From positions 744,001 to 808,000 of the forward strand of contig NZ_MTSE01000001.1 of the NCBI RefSeq assembly GCF_002154225.1: a DNA stretch of 64,000 nt, written 5' to 3'. This document shows, piece after piece, positions 1 to 7,608 of the stretch. Positions within the stretch are counted from its first letter, which is position 1; each line of letters starts with the position of its first letter. The notes under the pieces are model-generated. The model was not told where the DNA came from, searched no databases, and saw nothing but the letters and a program-made list of their open reading frames with translations. Source of the stretch: Hymenobacter crusticola (GTDB lineage Bacteria > Bacteroidota > Bacteroidia > Cytophagales > Hymenobacteraceae). The position numbers and the translations under genes were made by a program.

Positions 1-1
1 A

Positions 2-739
2 GTAGACACTCTGGAACTCGACGTCGTGATTTCTGCCGATGAGCAGGTGGTCGTTTCGCACGAGCCATGGCTTTCCGCGGCGCTCTGCTTGGATGCTGAT
101 GGGCGGCCCATTGAGCCTACTAGAGAACGAGCGTTCAACTTATTTCAGCTGCCCTACGACTACATTCGACGTTGTGACTGTGGGATGCAACAGCAGCTCC
201 GTTTCCCCGAACAGCAGCAAGTGCCAGCGTACAAACCTTTACTGCTAGAGGTACTGCGGGCAGTTGAAAAACGCACGCAAGAACTCGACCGCGCACCCGT
301 CCACTATAGTATTGAAGTGAAGAGTAGCGCTAGGGAAGACACCGTGTTTCACCCAGCACCTAGTAGGTTTGTAGAGCTAATACTAGGGGAGGTGCACGCA
401 GCTGGTGTCGTTGCCCGTACCGCATTTATTTCCTTTGATAAACGCGCACTCCAAGCCGCCCGCCAACAGGCTCCAGAGCTACCACTCGGCTTACTAGTAG
501 AAGACGCTGAACCTTTCCATCAGCACCTTCAAGAGCTAGGTTTTATTCCTGCACTCTATGGCCCGGAGTTCCCATTAGTCGATGCGAAACTCATGGCTGA
601 AGTACGGGCGCATGACATGCGCATTGTGCCCTGGACAGTCAACGAAGTTGCCGACATGCGCCGGCTTCTTGCCCTAGGTGTCGATGGCATCACAACGGAT
701 TATCCCGACCGGCTACTTAACTTTTTGCAGCGGCTGTAA
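2..739 (+). CDS. Glycerophosphodiester phosphodiesterase (5' end missing)
   Basis: This gene enters from outside the window. The frame is open from base 2 and reads VDTLELDVVISADEQVVVSHEP, the typical GDPD start region in which Glu and Asp (TLELDV) bind the metal and the His of SHEP is catalytic. Family enzymes hydrolyse glycerophosphodiesters to glycerol-3-phosphate and an alcohol. The C-terminal part (EVKSS near the middle, then MRIVPWTVNEVADMRRLLALGVDGITTDYPDRL at the end) is the classic closing strand of the TIM barrel. A GTG at 26 could be mistaken for a start, but the conserved motif begins before it, so the true start lies upstream. About 245 residues are present; only the first 20-50 should be missing. 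Confidence 0.9.
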   Translation, partial: VDTLELDVVISADEQVVVSHEPWLSAALCLDADGRPIEPTRERAFNLFQLPYDYIRRCDCGMQQQLRFPEQQQVPAYKPLLLEVLRAVEKRTQELDRAPVHYSIEVKSSAREDTVFHPAPSRFVELILGEVHAAGVVARTAFISFDKRALQAARQQAPELPLGLLVEDAEPFHQHLQELGFIPALYGPEFPLVDAKLMAEVRAHDMRIVPWTVNEVADMRRLLALGVDGITTDYPDRLLNFLQRL

Positions 740-1112
740 GCCATCGGGTGCAGCACACTACACCGTTTACAACGTAGCTACCTACTGCTCCAACTTTGCA
801 GTTTCGCCTTCACTTAACAGGAAGGTAAACGTACACCAGCTTTAATGTCCGAAGATCGTATGTTTCAATGCTTGAAAATACCTTTGGACACTCTAATAGG
901 CGCTTTCAAGCGTTATATGTAATAAAAAGATCTGCTGTATCACACTGTAATAATTTACAGTGTACACGTGTATCAATACAAGTGTATACACACAATACGT
1001 TACAAGTGTACAAACTGGTGTTACATCTTGTGGTGTGTTTTACATGTACTCTTTTGTTAAATGCAACAAGTTTAACATATTTACATCTCCTGCTACATTA
1101 CAAGTTTGGTTC
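740..1112. promoter_or_regulatory. AT-rich leader with repeated TGTACA/TTACA-type half-sites
   Basis: No convincing gene is seen here. The stretch is clearly more AT-rich than its surroundings. From about 944 it is crowded with related words: ACTGTAA and TTACAGT arms facing each other at 944-961, TACAAGTGTA at 977-986 and again at 1001-1010 (24 bp apart), plus GTGTACA, GTGTTACA and TTTACATGTA variants down to 1100. The arrangement looks like a cluster of operator half-sites in front of the regulator gene that starts at 1113, so autoregulation is the simplest reading. That is inference; no promoter could be fixed with confidence. Confidence 0.45.
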
Positions 1113-1499
1113 ATGCCACATCAAGGCGAAATCCTTCAAGAAGCAATAAAGAACAGTGGTATTTCAATTACCAGGATTGTTGATGAGCTAGGCATTACAC
1201 GGCCAACTATCTATCGCAAATTCAAAGAGGATACACTTGATTACAACTTTGTAAAGAGGGTAGGCGATATAATTGGGCATAACTTTTCCGAAGATTTTAC
1301 AGATTTACAACAAGGGGTGTTGCCTCTTGTATCGCCAAGTGTAACACAACCTGTGTTACAAGGTGTAATGCCTAAGCAACTCGTATCACAAAGCAGCGAT
1401 ACAGACCCTATTAAACAGCTTCTGGCTCTTCAAACCAAGTATATAGCCTTGTTGGAGGCGTACAATGAACTGCTGTTGAAAGTGTATGGGCCCAAGTAA
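1113..1499 (+). CDS. Small helix-turn-helix DNA-binding protein
   Basis: A 128-residue protein with an N-terminal helix-turn-helix (about residues 5-45: a recognition-helix-like GITRPTIYRKFKED after EAIKNSGISITRIVDELGI), resembling phage-repressor or XRE-like regulators of Bacteroidota. The middle (LPLVSPSVTQPVLQGVMPKQLV) is rich in V/T/P and probably disordered. The C-terminal 25 residues (TDPIKQLLALQTKYIALLEAYNELLLKVY) have a heptad-like pattern suggesting a coiled-coil dimerisation helix. An upstream in-frame ATG at 960 exists, but the extra 51 codons have an atypical Cys/Thr/Tyr composition and lie in the repeat-rich leader, so the ATG at 1113 is preferred. Base composition is much more AT-rich than neighbouring genes, suggesting transfer. 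Target and role are unknown. Confidence 0.65.
   Translation: MPHQGEILQEAIKNSGISITRIVDELGITRPTIYRKFKEDTLDYNFVKRVGDIIGHNFSEDFTDLQQGVLPLVSPSVTQPVLQGVMPKQLVSQSSDTDPIKQLLALQTKYIALLEAYNELLLKVYGPK
1340..1360. repeat. Perfect inverted repeat inside the regulator gene
   Basis: TGTAACACA and TGTGTTACA flank a 3-base spacer, giving two perfect 9-bp arms within the coding sequence of the HTH protein. The arms use the same GTGTAACA/TGTTACA words that crowd the leader upstream, so this may be an internal operator for the same protein. Confidence 0.6.
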
Positions 1500-1505
1500 C
1501 AGAAA

Positions 1506-1521
1506 TGTTTCACGTGGAACA
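1506..1521. promoter_or_regulatory. parS: parS-like centromere site (ParB/Spo0J binding)
   Basis: The sequence TGTTTCACGTGGAACA matches the near-universal chromosomal parS consensus; its reverse complement TGTTCCACGTGAAACA is the form found in many bacteria. It sits at the centre of a longer inverted repeat (1497-1530) with 17-base arms that differ at a single position. ParB spreads from such sites to organise and segregate the replication-origin region. The stop codon of the preceding gene is part of the left arm, so a second role as a hairpin terminator is possible. No parA or parB gene lies in the window. Confidence 0.75.
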
Positions 1522-1611
1522 TTTCTGTTAATCATCCAGGATCAGATTGTACGATTCTGACAGGCGAGAATGAGCGAGAAGCAGTAAAAGGTAGATTACG
1601 AAATCGTGTGA

Positions 1612-2178
1612 TTAATACCCAAATTTGCAGCGCTCCTTGGCCAGTAGTTCTTCCTGTTGGTTACCTGTGAGGGTCTCCCGAACAGCTGCGAAATCTTGCT
1701 GGTAACGCTGTTTAAATTCTCGCCTTTTGATAGCTTCAAGAAAGCGACGGGTGTCGACGGGGCTATCTAAAATGAGGCCCGGTACCATCGTTGGTTGACC
1801 TGCATCATTCTTCGCAACCATGGTGAAATAGGAGGTATTTGTGTGCTTCACCAAACCGGTGCGCACGTCTTCAGCAATGACCTTAATACCAACTAGGAGA
1901 GAGGTGCGGCCGACATAATTAACGGAAGCTAGGAGCGACACTAATTCGCCAACTTCTACTGGTTGCAAGAAATCTACTCCATCGACACTCACCGTCACGC
2001 AGTAAGTACCGGCGTGCTTGGAGGCAGCAGCATAAGCCACCTTATCCATGAGCGATAGAAGGATACCGCCGTGGATCTTCCCGCCGAAGTTGGCGTATCC
2101 AGGAATCATCAGCTCAGTGAGCGTTACACGTGAGTAGGAGACCGAACGGAAGTCGGGCAAAAGTGAAGAAGCACTCAT
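1612..2178 (-). CDS. Acyl-CoA thioesterase, hotdog fold (YciA/BACH type)
   Basis: A 188-residue single hotdog-domain protein. The hallmark N-terminal part is NFGGKIHGGILLSLMDKVAYAAASKH (about residues 30-57), in which the G-x-I-H-GG motif precedes the central hotdog helix with its acidic residue (MDK). It is followed by TVSVDGVDFLQPVEVGELVSLLASVNYVGRTSLLVGIKV, the conserved beta-sheet of cytosolic acyl-CoA hydrolases. These enzymes cleave acyl-CoA to free acid and CoA, often to recycle CoA. The protein has no signal peptide. The C-terminal 50 residues are charged and helical. It is transcribed towards the parS-like site and is followed upstream by an empty stretch, so it is probably monocistronic. 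Confidence 0.88.
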   Translation of the reverse strand: MSASSLLPDFRSVSYSRVTLTELMIPGYANFGGKIHGGILLSLMDKVAYAAASKHAGTYCVTVSVDGVDFLQPVEVGELVSLLASVNYVGRTSLLVGIKVIAEDVRTGLVKHTNTSYFTMVAKNDAGQPTMVPGLILDSPVDTRRFLEAIKRREFKQRYQQDFAAVRETLTGNQQEELLAKERCKFGY

Positions 2179-2644
2179 AGGGAAGTTGAGGTTTGAAGCA
2201 GCTATACTTTGTGCGAGTCAGTCTAGTAGGAACCCAGCTACTAGCTGATATGAAAGTACAGTGCCAGGGTATAGGGTGTACAAAGACAGACATGCTTGCT
2301 AGGTGCAGAACACACAGGCAGTAGCAAGAGCACACAGATTACAGAGCTATTGCTGTCCGCAACACCTAGCCACGACGCAAGTCAAGCGTCTATATGAAAA
2401 TGATCTAGCCTTCTGTTGAGTTAGGTCGTATTCTATTAGGCTAAGTATAGCTAAGAGATTTGGAGCTAAGTATGTCTTTAATACAGGAGAGCAAAGGAGC
2501 CGACAGACAGTAATAGTCAGCGCTCCGAAACAGCACACGAAACAAGTCTATGACATTCTTGCTGGCTGCGTCAAAGACGAGTACGCCAAATAAACCGAGA
2601 AGAGGTCTGGTAGAAAAAAGCGAAGACGTAAGAGGATGCGGCGC
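2179..2644. other. Intergenic stretch with no recognisable gene
   Basis: About 465 bases between the thioesterase gene start and the end of dciA. Open frames here (for example 2347-2538 on the minus strand) have Cys-rich, low-quality composition and no family resemblance. No clear hairpin, tRNA or repeat was seen. It may simply hold the promoter of the thioesterase gene. Confidence 0.5.
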
Positions 2645-2962
2645 TTATAAGAAGATTACTTCTTGGATAACTTGCTCTCCAATTTCTGCATTGATGATTT
2701 CCATCACGCGAGTCTTCGCCATGACAAGCTCATGCTTGAGAGGAGCAGAACTGAGGCGAACAAAGAGCTTACGGTTGCTCACATACACCTCCTGCGTTTT
2801 AAGCGCTACAGCCTTGCCCATGATCCGCTCCCAACTCGACACAACCGTTACTTCGTTTAGCTTGCCTTGTAAACGGTAGGCTTTCAGCAACGCCTTAATA
2901 CCGTCTTTTAGCGGTACGATATCCGCTTGGCGGGAGCTTTCAGAAGAAGTAGGTTTTTTCAA
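2645..2962 (-). CDS. dciA: DUF721 / DciA-like helicase-loading protein
   Basis: A 105-residue protein of the DUF721 family. It shows the conserved pattern PLKDGIKALLKAYRLQGKLNEVTVVSSWERIMGKAVALKTQEVYVSNRKLFVRLSSAPLKHEL, with the Trp of the V-x-x-x-W-x-x-I-x-G motif and the strand YVSNRKLFVRLSSA. Family members (DciA) act at replicative helicase loading in bacteria that lack DnaC/DnaI; that function comes from other phyla and is inferred here. It lies 62 bases downstream of recF on the same strand, a pairing common in Bacteroidota, and the two are probably co-transcribed as recF-dciA. Confidence 0.85.
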   Translation of the reverse strand: MKKPTSSESSRQADIVPLKDGIKALLKAYRLQGKLNEVTVVSSWERIMGKAVALKTQEVYVSNRKLFVRLSSAPLKHELVMAKTRVMEIINAEIGEQVIQEVIFL

Positions 2963-3024
2963 AATAAAGTACTATGGCACTCGAAGAGTGGGAGGGGCAA
3001 CAAAGATACAGCGAACCTAGACAG

Positions 3025-4131
3025 CTATAGTGCGTGGGCTCGACCGTTTTCAACTCGAAACCGAGCAACCTGATCGGACACGCCTTGGAGTATACGGTCG
3101 GTGCGTTCTAAGTGCGTATCGGTCAAAAAAACTTGACCGAAGGTATGGTTAGCTACCAGCTGCATTAAGCGAGTGATGCGCTTTTCATCAAGACGGTCGA
3201 AAATATCATCCAACAACAGGAGCGGCTTGTGGTGCTTATGAGAGGCGATTATTTCGAAGTGAGCCAGCTTCAAGGCAATGGCGTACGACTTCTGCTGGCC
3301 TTGCGAGCCGTAGTTCTTAACGAGCAAGTCATCCATCAGAAATACGTAATCGTCCTTATGTGGCCCAGTGGTAGTCCGTTGCAATGCTAAGTCTTTTCGC
3401 TCGTTGATGCGTAAGAGTTGGCCGAAGTCTGCTTCTGGCAACTGGCTCTTATACTCTAAGGTGACGTTCTCTTGGCCGTCGGCTAGCTGCTGGTAATGCC
3501 GTTGAAAGATCGGGATGAACTCCATCAGAAATTGTTGACGTTGCTGTACTAGCTGTTCGCCCAAAGGGGTCAGCTGCTCATCGAGCACTAATAAATAATC
3601 GCGGTCGTACCCCTGCCGGTCGGCTGCTAGTTTCAAGAGCGAATTGCGCTGACGTAATAAATGAGAGTACTTGATCAGCAACTCCAGATACTCATGATCG
3701 AGTTGTGACATGATACTATCGAAATACTTACGCCGGTCTTCGCTGCCCTGCCGAATCAGATCAGTATCATAAGGAGAGATAAGCACCACTGGGTAGCGGC
3801 CAATGTGCTCCGTGATTCGATCATAGGGCTGCTTGTTGTGCGTGACAACTTTTTTTTGCCCTAGGCGGAGACTGCACTGAATGGTCTCGGTCGTATCTGG
3901 TGGCGTACGAAACTTGCCTTTCACCACAAAGAATTCGGCTCCTTGTTTAATGCTCTGTGCGTCGGTAGAAGTAAAAGCACTTCTAGTAAGCGACAAGTAA
4001 TGAATGGCATCTAGCAAGTTGGTCTTGCCGCTGCCATTATCGCCCACAAAGCAATTGATGTGGGGCGAGAAGCCTAAGTTGGCTTCGTCGTAATTCTTAA
4101 AGAACAGAAGGTGTAGACTTTCGAGAATCAT
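3025..4131 (-). CDS. recF: DNA replication and repair protein RecF
   Basis: A 368-residue SMC-like ATPase of normal RecF length. Walker A is GDNGSGKTN at residues 30-38, right after the beta-strand INCFVG. The Walker B region is near the C-terminus (HKPLLLLDDIFDRLDEKR), and the signature-like NYGSQGQQKSYAIALKLA precedes it. The N-terminal LHLLFFKNYDEANLGFSP is the typical RecF opening. RecF binds gapped DNA and with RecO/RecR helps load RecA. The start ATG is 65 bases from the divergent pdhA start, so the promoters of both must overlap. It is followed by dciA. In many bacteria recF is close to the replication origin, which agrees with the nearby parS-like site, though no dnaA or dnaN is present. 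Confidence 0.97.
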   Translation of the reverse strand: MILESLHLLFFKNYDEANLGFSPHINCFVGDNGSGKTNLLDAIHYLSLTRSAFTSTDAQSIKQGAEFFVVKGKFRTPPDTTETIQCSLRLGQKKVVTHNKQPYDRITEHIGRYPVVLISPYDTDLIRQGSEDRRKYFDSIMSQLDHEYLELLIKYSHLLRQRNSLLKLAADRQGYDRDYLLVLDEQLTPLGEQLVQQRQQFLMEFIPIFQRHYQQLADGQENVTLEYKSQLPEADFGQLLRINERKDLALQRTTTGPHKDDYVFLMDDLLVKNYGSQGQQKSYAIALKLAHFEIIASHKHHKPLLLLDDIFDRLDEKRITRLMQLVANHTFGQVFLTDTHLERTDRILQGVSDQVARFRVENGRAHAL

Positions 4132-4196
4132 TCAGGTTCGGAATTGCAATCCTTTTACGTATTTTCGCATCCCAAACGCGAACAACCAAGAGCACA

Positions 4197-5372
4197 ATGG
4201 CGGAAACGAAAGTAAAGGCTGCTTCAAATGCTTCCAACTCGGCGGACAACTCGTCGAACCAAGAAGGAGCTAACAACCCTACAGCTGCTACCGATACGAT
4301 AAAACAGCCAGATCCTATGCTACCGCCTTCTAACGATGAAGCCGAAGCAGCAGCAGGTTCGCCCAAAGCTGAATCGACCGAGAACCCAGAGTTCTCGAAG
4401 GAGCAATACCTAGCTTGGTATGAGCAAATGCAACTCATGCGGAAGTTTGAGGAGAAGGCTGGTCAGCTATACGGTCAGCAAAAGATCAAAGGTTTCTGCC
4501 ACCTTTATATTGGGCAGGAAGCTTGCGCTGCTGGCGCCGTATCGGCCTTGCAAAAAGGTGATAAATACATCACCGCTTACCGCGACCACGCGCACCCGCT
4601 AGCCCTCGGTACTTCACCGAATGCCATCATGGCTGAGCTGTTTGCTAAAGCAACGGGCTGCTCAAAAGGTAAAGGCGGCTCCATGCACATCTTCGATAAG
4701 GAAGTGAACTTCATGGGGGGCCACGGTATCGTAGGCGCGCAAGTACCCCTAGGCGCTGGTATCGCTTTCGCTGAGAAGTACAACGAAACGGGTAACCTCT
4801 GCATCTGCTACATGGGCGATGGAGCTGTGCGCCAAGGTGCCCTGCACGAGGCTTTCAACATGGCAATGCTGTGGAAGCTGCCCGTTATTTTCGTAGTAGA
4901 AAATAACGGCTACGCTATGGGCACTTCGGTCCAGCGTACCTCCAACGTAACGGAACTCTACAAGCTAGGCTTAAGCTACGACATGCCATCGGAGCCAGTG
5001 AACGCCATGAACGTGGAAGATGTGCACCAAGCTGTAGCTCGCGCCGCTGAGCGTGCCCGCGCCGGTGAGGGGCCAACGTTCCTAGAATTCAAAACCTACC
5101 GTTACAAGGGTCACTCTATGAGCGACCCAGCGAAGTATCGCACCAAAGAAGAGGTAGAAGAGTACCGCCACCGCGATGCCATCGAAGCAGTTCGTCATAC
5201 CATCCTGACGAACAACATGGCATCGGAAGAAGATTTAACGGCAATAGATGAGCGCATTAAGGAACAAGTTAATGCCTCTGTGGAGTTTGCAGAAAAGTCG
5301 CCATACCCAACTCCTGATGAACTGTACAAAGACGTGTACGTGCAGCAGGACTACCCTTACATCCGCGACTAG
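4197..5372 (+). CDS. pdhA: Pyruvate dehydrogenase E1 component, alpha subunit
   Basis: A 391-residue thiamine-diphosphate enzyme subunit. The TPP/Mg binding motif begins at GDGAVRQGALHEAFN (about residue 206) and ends at VVENNGYAMGTS (about 235). HIFDKEVNFMGGHGIVGAQVPLGAGIAFA and YRYKGHSMSDPAKYRTKEEV are further hallmarks, the latter carrying the phosphorylation-loop-type region. The first ~65 residues (Ala/Ser/Asn/Glu-rich, MAETKVKAASNASNSADNSS) are a low-complexity extension before the canonical FSKEQYLAWYEQM. The complex decarboxylates pyruvate and passes acetyl to lipoyl-E2. The beta subunit (pdhB) is not adjacent; the next gene encodes a TPR protein. The gene is divergent from recF. Confidence 0.95.
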   Translation: MAETKVKAASNASNSADNSSNQEGANNPTAATDTIKQPDPMLPPSNDEAEAAAGSPKAESTENPEFSKEQYLAWYEQMQLMRKFEEKAGQLYGQQKIKGFCHLYIGQEACAAGAVSALQKGDKYITAYRDHAHPLALGTSPNAIMAELFAKATGCSKGKGGSMHIFDKEVNFMGGHGIVGAQVPLGAGIAFAEKYNETGNLCICYMGDGAVRQGALHEAFNMAMLWKLPVIFVVENNGYAMGTSVQRTSNVTELYKLGLSYDMPSEPVNAMNVEDVHQAVARAAERARAGEGPTFLEFKTYRYKGHSMSDPAKYRTKEEVEEYRHRDAIEAVRHTILTNNMASEEDLTAIDERIKEQVNASVEFAEKSPYPTPDELYKDVYVQQDYPYIRD

Positions 5373-5424
5373 CATCCTCCATTATATATCCGCCGACTGC
5401 TAGGTCGTCCTTTGAAATTACAGA

Positions 5425-6198
5425 ATGTCGAAGATTCCTTATACGCGCAATAGCCCAACGGCACGCCAGCAAACCACGCAGGTGCCCGCTGACCCGAACC
5501 AGCCCCTTGGTGAGGTGAATCCGGAGCATCCGTTGCTAGAGAACCCTGATGCTTTGGCAGAACGCCTAGCTAACTCGGAAGACTTCTTGCGCCGGAATAA
5601 AACTGTACTGCTAGGAGTACTGACGGTGGTCGTGCTGGCTGTAGTAGGTGCCTTTGGGTACTATACGTGGCGCTCTTCGCAAGATGAGAAAGGGCAGGCT
5701 GCCATGTTTCAAGCCGTACATTACTGGGAAGCCGATTCCCTGAAGAAGGCTATGAAGGGCGACGGTCAGTATGATGGTCTGGAGTCGGTAGCCTCGCAAT
5801 ACAGCGGTACGAAAGCGGGCAACCTAGCCAACTTCTACGCTGGTGTAGCTTCGCTGAAAGAAGGCAAATTTCAAGCGGCTATTGACTATCTGGAAGACTT
5901 CAGCTCAGATGACCTATTGGTGCAAGCTCGCGCATACGCCTTGCTTGGCGACGCCAACTTAGAGCTTGGCAAAACCAAGGAAGCCGCCGACTTGTACGAG
6001 AAAGCTGCTACCACCAATGCCAACGAATTCTTCTCACCTAGCTACCTACTAAAGGAAGCTACTGCTCGCGAGCTGGCCAAAGATTACGATGGCGCTATCA
6101 AGGCATATGAGCGAATTATCGACGAGTACCAGACTGCTGCTGAGGTCAACGAAGCACGGGAAGCGAAAGCGCGGGTAGAGGCTTTAGCAGGTAAGTAA
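5425..6198 (+). CDS. Single-pass membrane protein with TPR repeats
   Basis: A 257-residue protein. Residues 1-55 are cytoplasmic, Pro/Gln/Asn-rich. One transmembrane helix follows at about 60-80 (TVLLGVLTVVVLAVVGAFGYY), and then a C-terminal domain of tetratricopeptide-like helices (AGNLANFYAGVASLKEGKFQAAIDYLEDF, ARAYALLGDANLELGKTKEAADLYEKAA). The topology and size resemble YfgM/tetratricopeptide ancillary proteins that work with the Sec translocon and periplasmic chaperones; that assignment is inference. It starts 52 bases after pdhA and is closed by a strong terminator, so it may be transcribed with pdhA. Confidence 0.8.
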   Translation: MSKIPYTRNSPTARQQTTQVPADPNQPLGEVNPEHPLLENPDALAERLANSEDFLRRNKTVLLGVLTVVVLAVVGAFGYYTWRSSQDEKGQAAMFQAVHYWEADSLKKAMKGDGQYDGLESVASQYSGTKAGNLANFYAGVASLKEGKFQAAIDYLEDFSSDDLLVQARAYALLGDANLELGKTKEAADLYEKAATTNANEFFSPSYLLKEATARELAKDYDGAIKAYERIIDEYQTAAEVNEAREAKARVEALAGK

Positions 6199-6213
6199 GC
6201 CTGGGTTACTTTT

Positions 6214-6254
6214 ACAAAAAGAAAGGACGGTCTGGTACCGTCCTTTCTTTTTGT
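6214..6254 (+). terminator. Strong intrinsic terminator
   Basis: Perfect 17-bp arms (ACAAAAAGAAAGGACGG and its complement) around a 7-base loop, with A- and T-tracts on the two sides. It should act in both directions, but the gene that needs it is the TPR membrane protein ending at 6198. Confidence 0.9.
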
Positions 6255-6262
6255 AGGCGGGT

Positions 6263-6292
6263 TTTGCAAGCAAAAGCTAGCCTGCATCTTTG
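6263..6292 (+). promoter_or_regulatory. Bacteroidota-type promoter for ribH
   Basis: TTTG at 6263-6266 and CATCTTTG at 6285-6292 are 18 bases apart. This is close to the Bacteroidota sigma consensus TTTG-N19-TAnnTTTG (one mismatch in the -7 element). It lies just after the terminator and about 30 bases before the ribH ATG. Confidence 0.5.
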
Positions 6293-6321
6293 TCTGTCAA
6301 TCAAAAAATACTTAGCAGAAG

Positions 6322-6798
6322 ATGGCCACATCCCTGAAGAACCTGAGCGATTATACGTCCGACAATTTTATCGACATCACCGATAAGCGTTTTGGTCTGG
6401 TAGTCGCCGAGTGGAACCGTGAGATTACCGACGTACTGAGCGCTGGTGCTTACGAAACCCTACTTAAGCACGGCGCGCAAGCGGACAATATATTTCGCAA
6501 CACGGTGCCTGGCAGCTTCGAGTTGACTTTTGGTGCTCAGCTCTTGGCGCAGCACGAGGAGATAGATGCGGTGATTTGCCTAGGCGTAGTAATCAAAGGC
6601 GAAACCAAACACGACGACTACATTTGTCACGCTGTAGCCAATGGCATTACGAACGTAAGCTTGAAGTTTAACAAGCCCGTCATTTTTGGCCTGGTAACTA
6701 CAAATAACCTAGAACAAGCTTGGGACCGGGCAGGTGGCAAGCACGGCAACAAAGGAGTAGAAGCTGCGGTAGCGGCTATTCACATGCTTGGCTTCTAG
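6322..6798 (+). CDS. ribH: 6,7-dimethyl-8-ribityllumazine synthase
   Basis: A 158-residue protein of normal length for this family. It condenses 5-amino-6-ribitylamino-uracil with dihydroxybutanone phosphate, the penultimate step of riboflavin synthesis, in the cytoplasm. Motifs in order: FGLVVAEWNREITDVLSAGAYETL (substrate Trp/Asn region), NTVPGSFELTFGAQLL (PGSFE motif), VICLGVVIKGETKHDDYICHAVANGI (GxVIxGxTxHxxY with the catalytic His) and KPVIFGLVTTNNLEQAWDRAGGKHGNKGVEAA. It stands alone with its own promoter and terminator on the left; no other rib gene is nearby. Confidence 0.97.
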   Translation: MATSLKNLSDYTSDNFIDITDKRFGLVVAEWNREITDVLSAGAYETLLKHGAQADNIFRNTVPGSFELTFGAQLLAQHEEIDAVICLGVVIKGETKHDDYICHAVANGITNVSLKFNKPVIFGLVTTNNLEQAWDRAGGKHGNKGVEAAVAAIHMLGF

Positions 6799-7052
6799 CC
6801 GATAAAGCCTGCGTGAACTTATCGTGTAATACGAGAATGCTATTGGTGCAATAACGTACAAAACCGTAGCTTTGCATCAGATAAGATAATTGTACTGATA
6901 AGTAAAAAAGCTAGGATAGGTTTTTGCTGTCTAGATAGGTACAAACTTATTGATACTAAGTCCTGTTGAGAGTACCATCAAGGCCTCATTAGTACTTGGT
7001 AAGCTTACACACCTGTTTTGTTATCATTTGCTACTTATTTCCCTGATCCAAC

Positions 7053-7436
7053 ATGAGTGAAGAGAACCTGCGCTATTCCAGGGAAGAACTGGCTGAATTC
7101 GAGGAGATCATCCAAGATAAGCTCACGGCAGCCCGCAAGGAATTAGCATTCATCAAAGAAACATTGAGCCGCCGCAACGACTCGGGTACCGACAACACAG
7201 CATCTTCTTCGAAGGTACTAGAGGACGGTGCCGATACGGCGGAAAAAGAAAGCCTGAACCAGTTGGCTTCCCGCCAGATGAAGTTCATCCAGCAGCTTGA
7301 GAATGCCCAGCACCGCATCAAGAATGGTACTTACGGTGTGTGTATTGGCACTGGCAAACTAATTCCGAAGGAGCGCCTACGCGCCGTACCGCACACGCAG
7401 CACTCCATCGAGGCCAAAATGGCCCGTCGCGACTAG
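7053..7436 (+). CDS. TraR/DksA-family protein with reduced zinc finger
   Basis: A 127-residue protein. The first 55 residues form a coiled-coil hairpin (YSREELAEFEEIIQDKLTAARKELAFIKETLSRR). A middle segment, KVLEDGADTAEKESLNQLASRQMKFIQQLENAQHRI, follows, and then the C-terminal finger YGVCIGTGKLIPKERLRAVPHTQHSIEAK. In classical DksA this finger has four Cys; here only one remains (Cys after YGV), as I recall is common in Bacteroidota homologues, so zinc binding is doubtful. Family members act on RNA polymerase through its secondary channel. The gene is preceded by a 254-base AT-rich intergenic region and followed by a hairpin. Confidence 0.85.
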   Translation: MSEENLRYSREELAEFEEIIQDKLTAARKELAFIKETLSRRNDSGTDNTASSSKVLEDGADTAEKESLNQLASRQMKFIQQLENAQHRIKNGTYGVCIGTGKLIPKERLRAVPHTQHSIEAKMARRD

Positions 7437-7457
7437 CTTCGTTTCTATCTTTTACAC

Positions 7458-7514
7458 TGCCCGGACTTTCGGCTAACTTCCATGTGAAGTTTGCTGCTAG
7501 TCCGGGCACTGTTT
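7458..7514 (+). terminator. Hairpin terminator after the DksA-like gene
   Basis: TGCCCGGACT at 7458-7467 pairs perfectly with AGTCCGGGCA at 7499-7508, and an inner hairpin AACTTC/GAAGTT shortens the loop. CTGTTTTC follows the stem. Confidence 0.65.
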
Positions 7515-7608
7515 TCTAGGGCTAGGTGTTAGCTAGCCCTCAGATTATCAAAGCATACCAGTTTTCTCTTTATTCGTACCGTAGCGATACGGCACTAAGC
7601 TCGCAACC

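Noticed and set aside
960..1112. N-terminal extension of the HTH protein
   Set aside because: The 51 extra codons read through the repeat-rich leader and have atypical Cys/Thr/Tyr composition.
868..1149. A 93-residue plus-strand frame upstream of the HTH gene
   Set aside because: Cys- and Leu-rich composition with no family likeness; it covers the operator-like repeat cluster and overlaps the start of the HTH gene in another frame.
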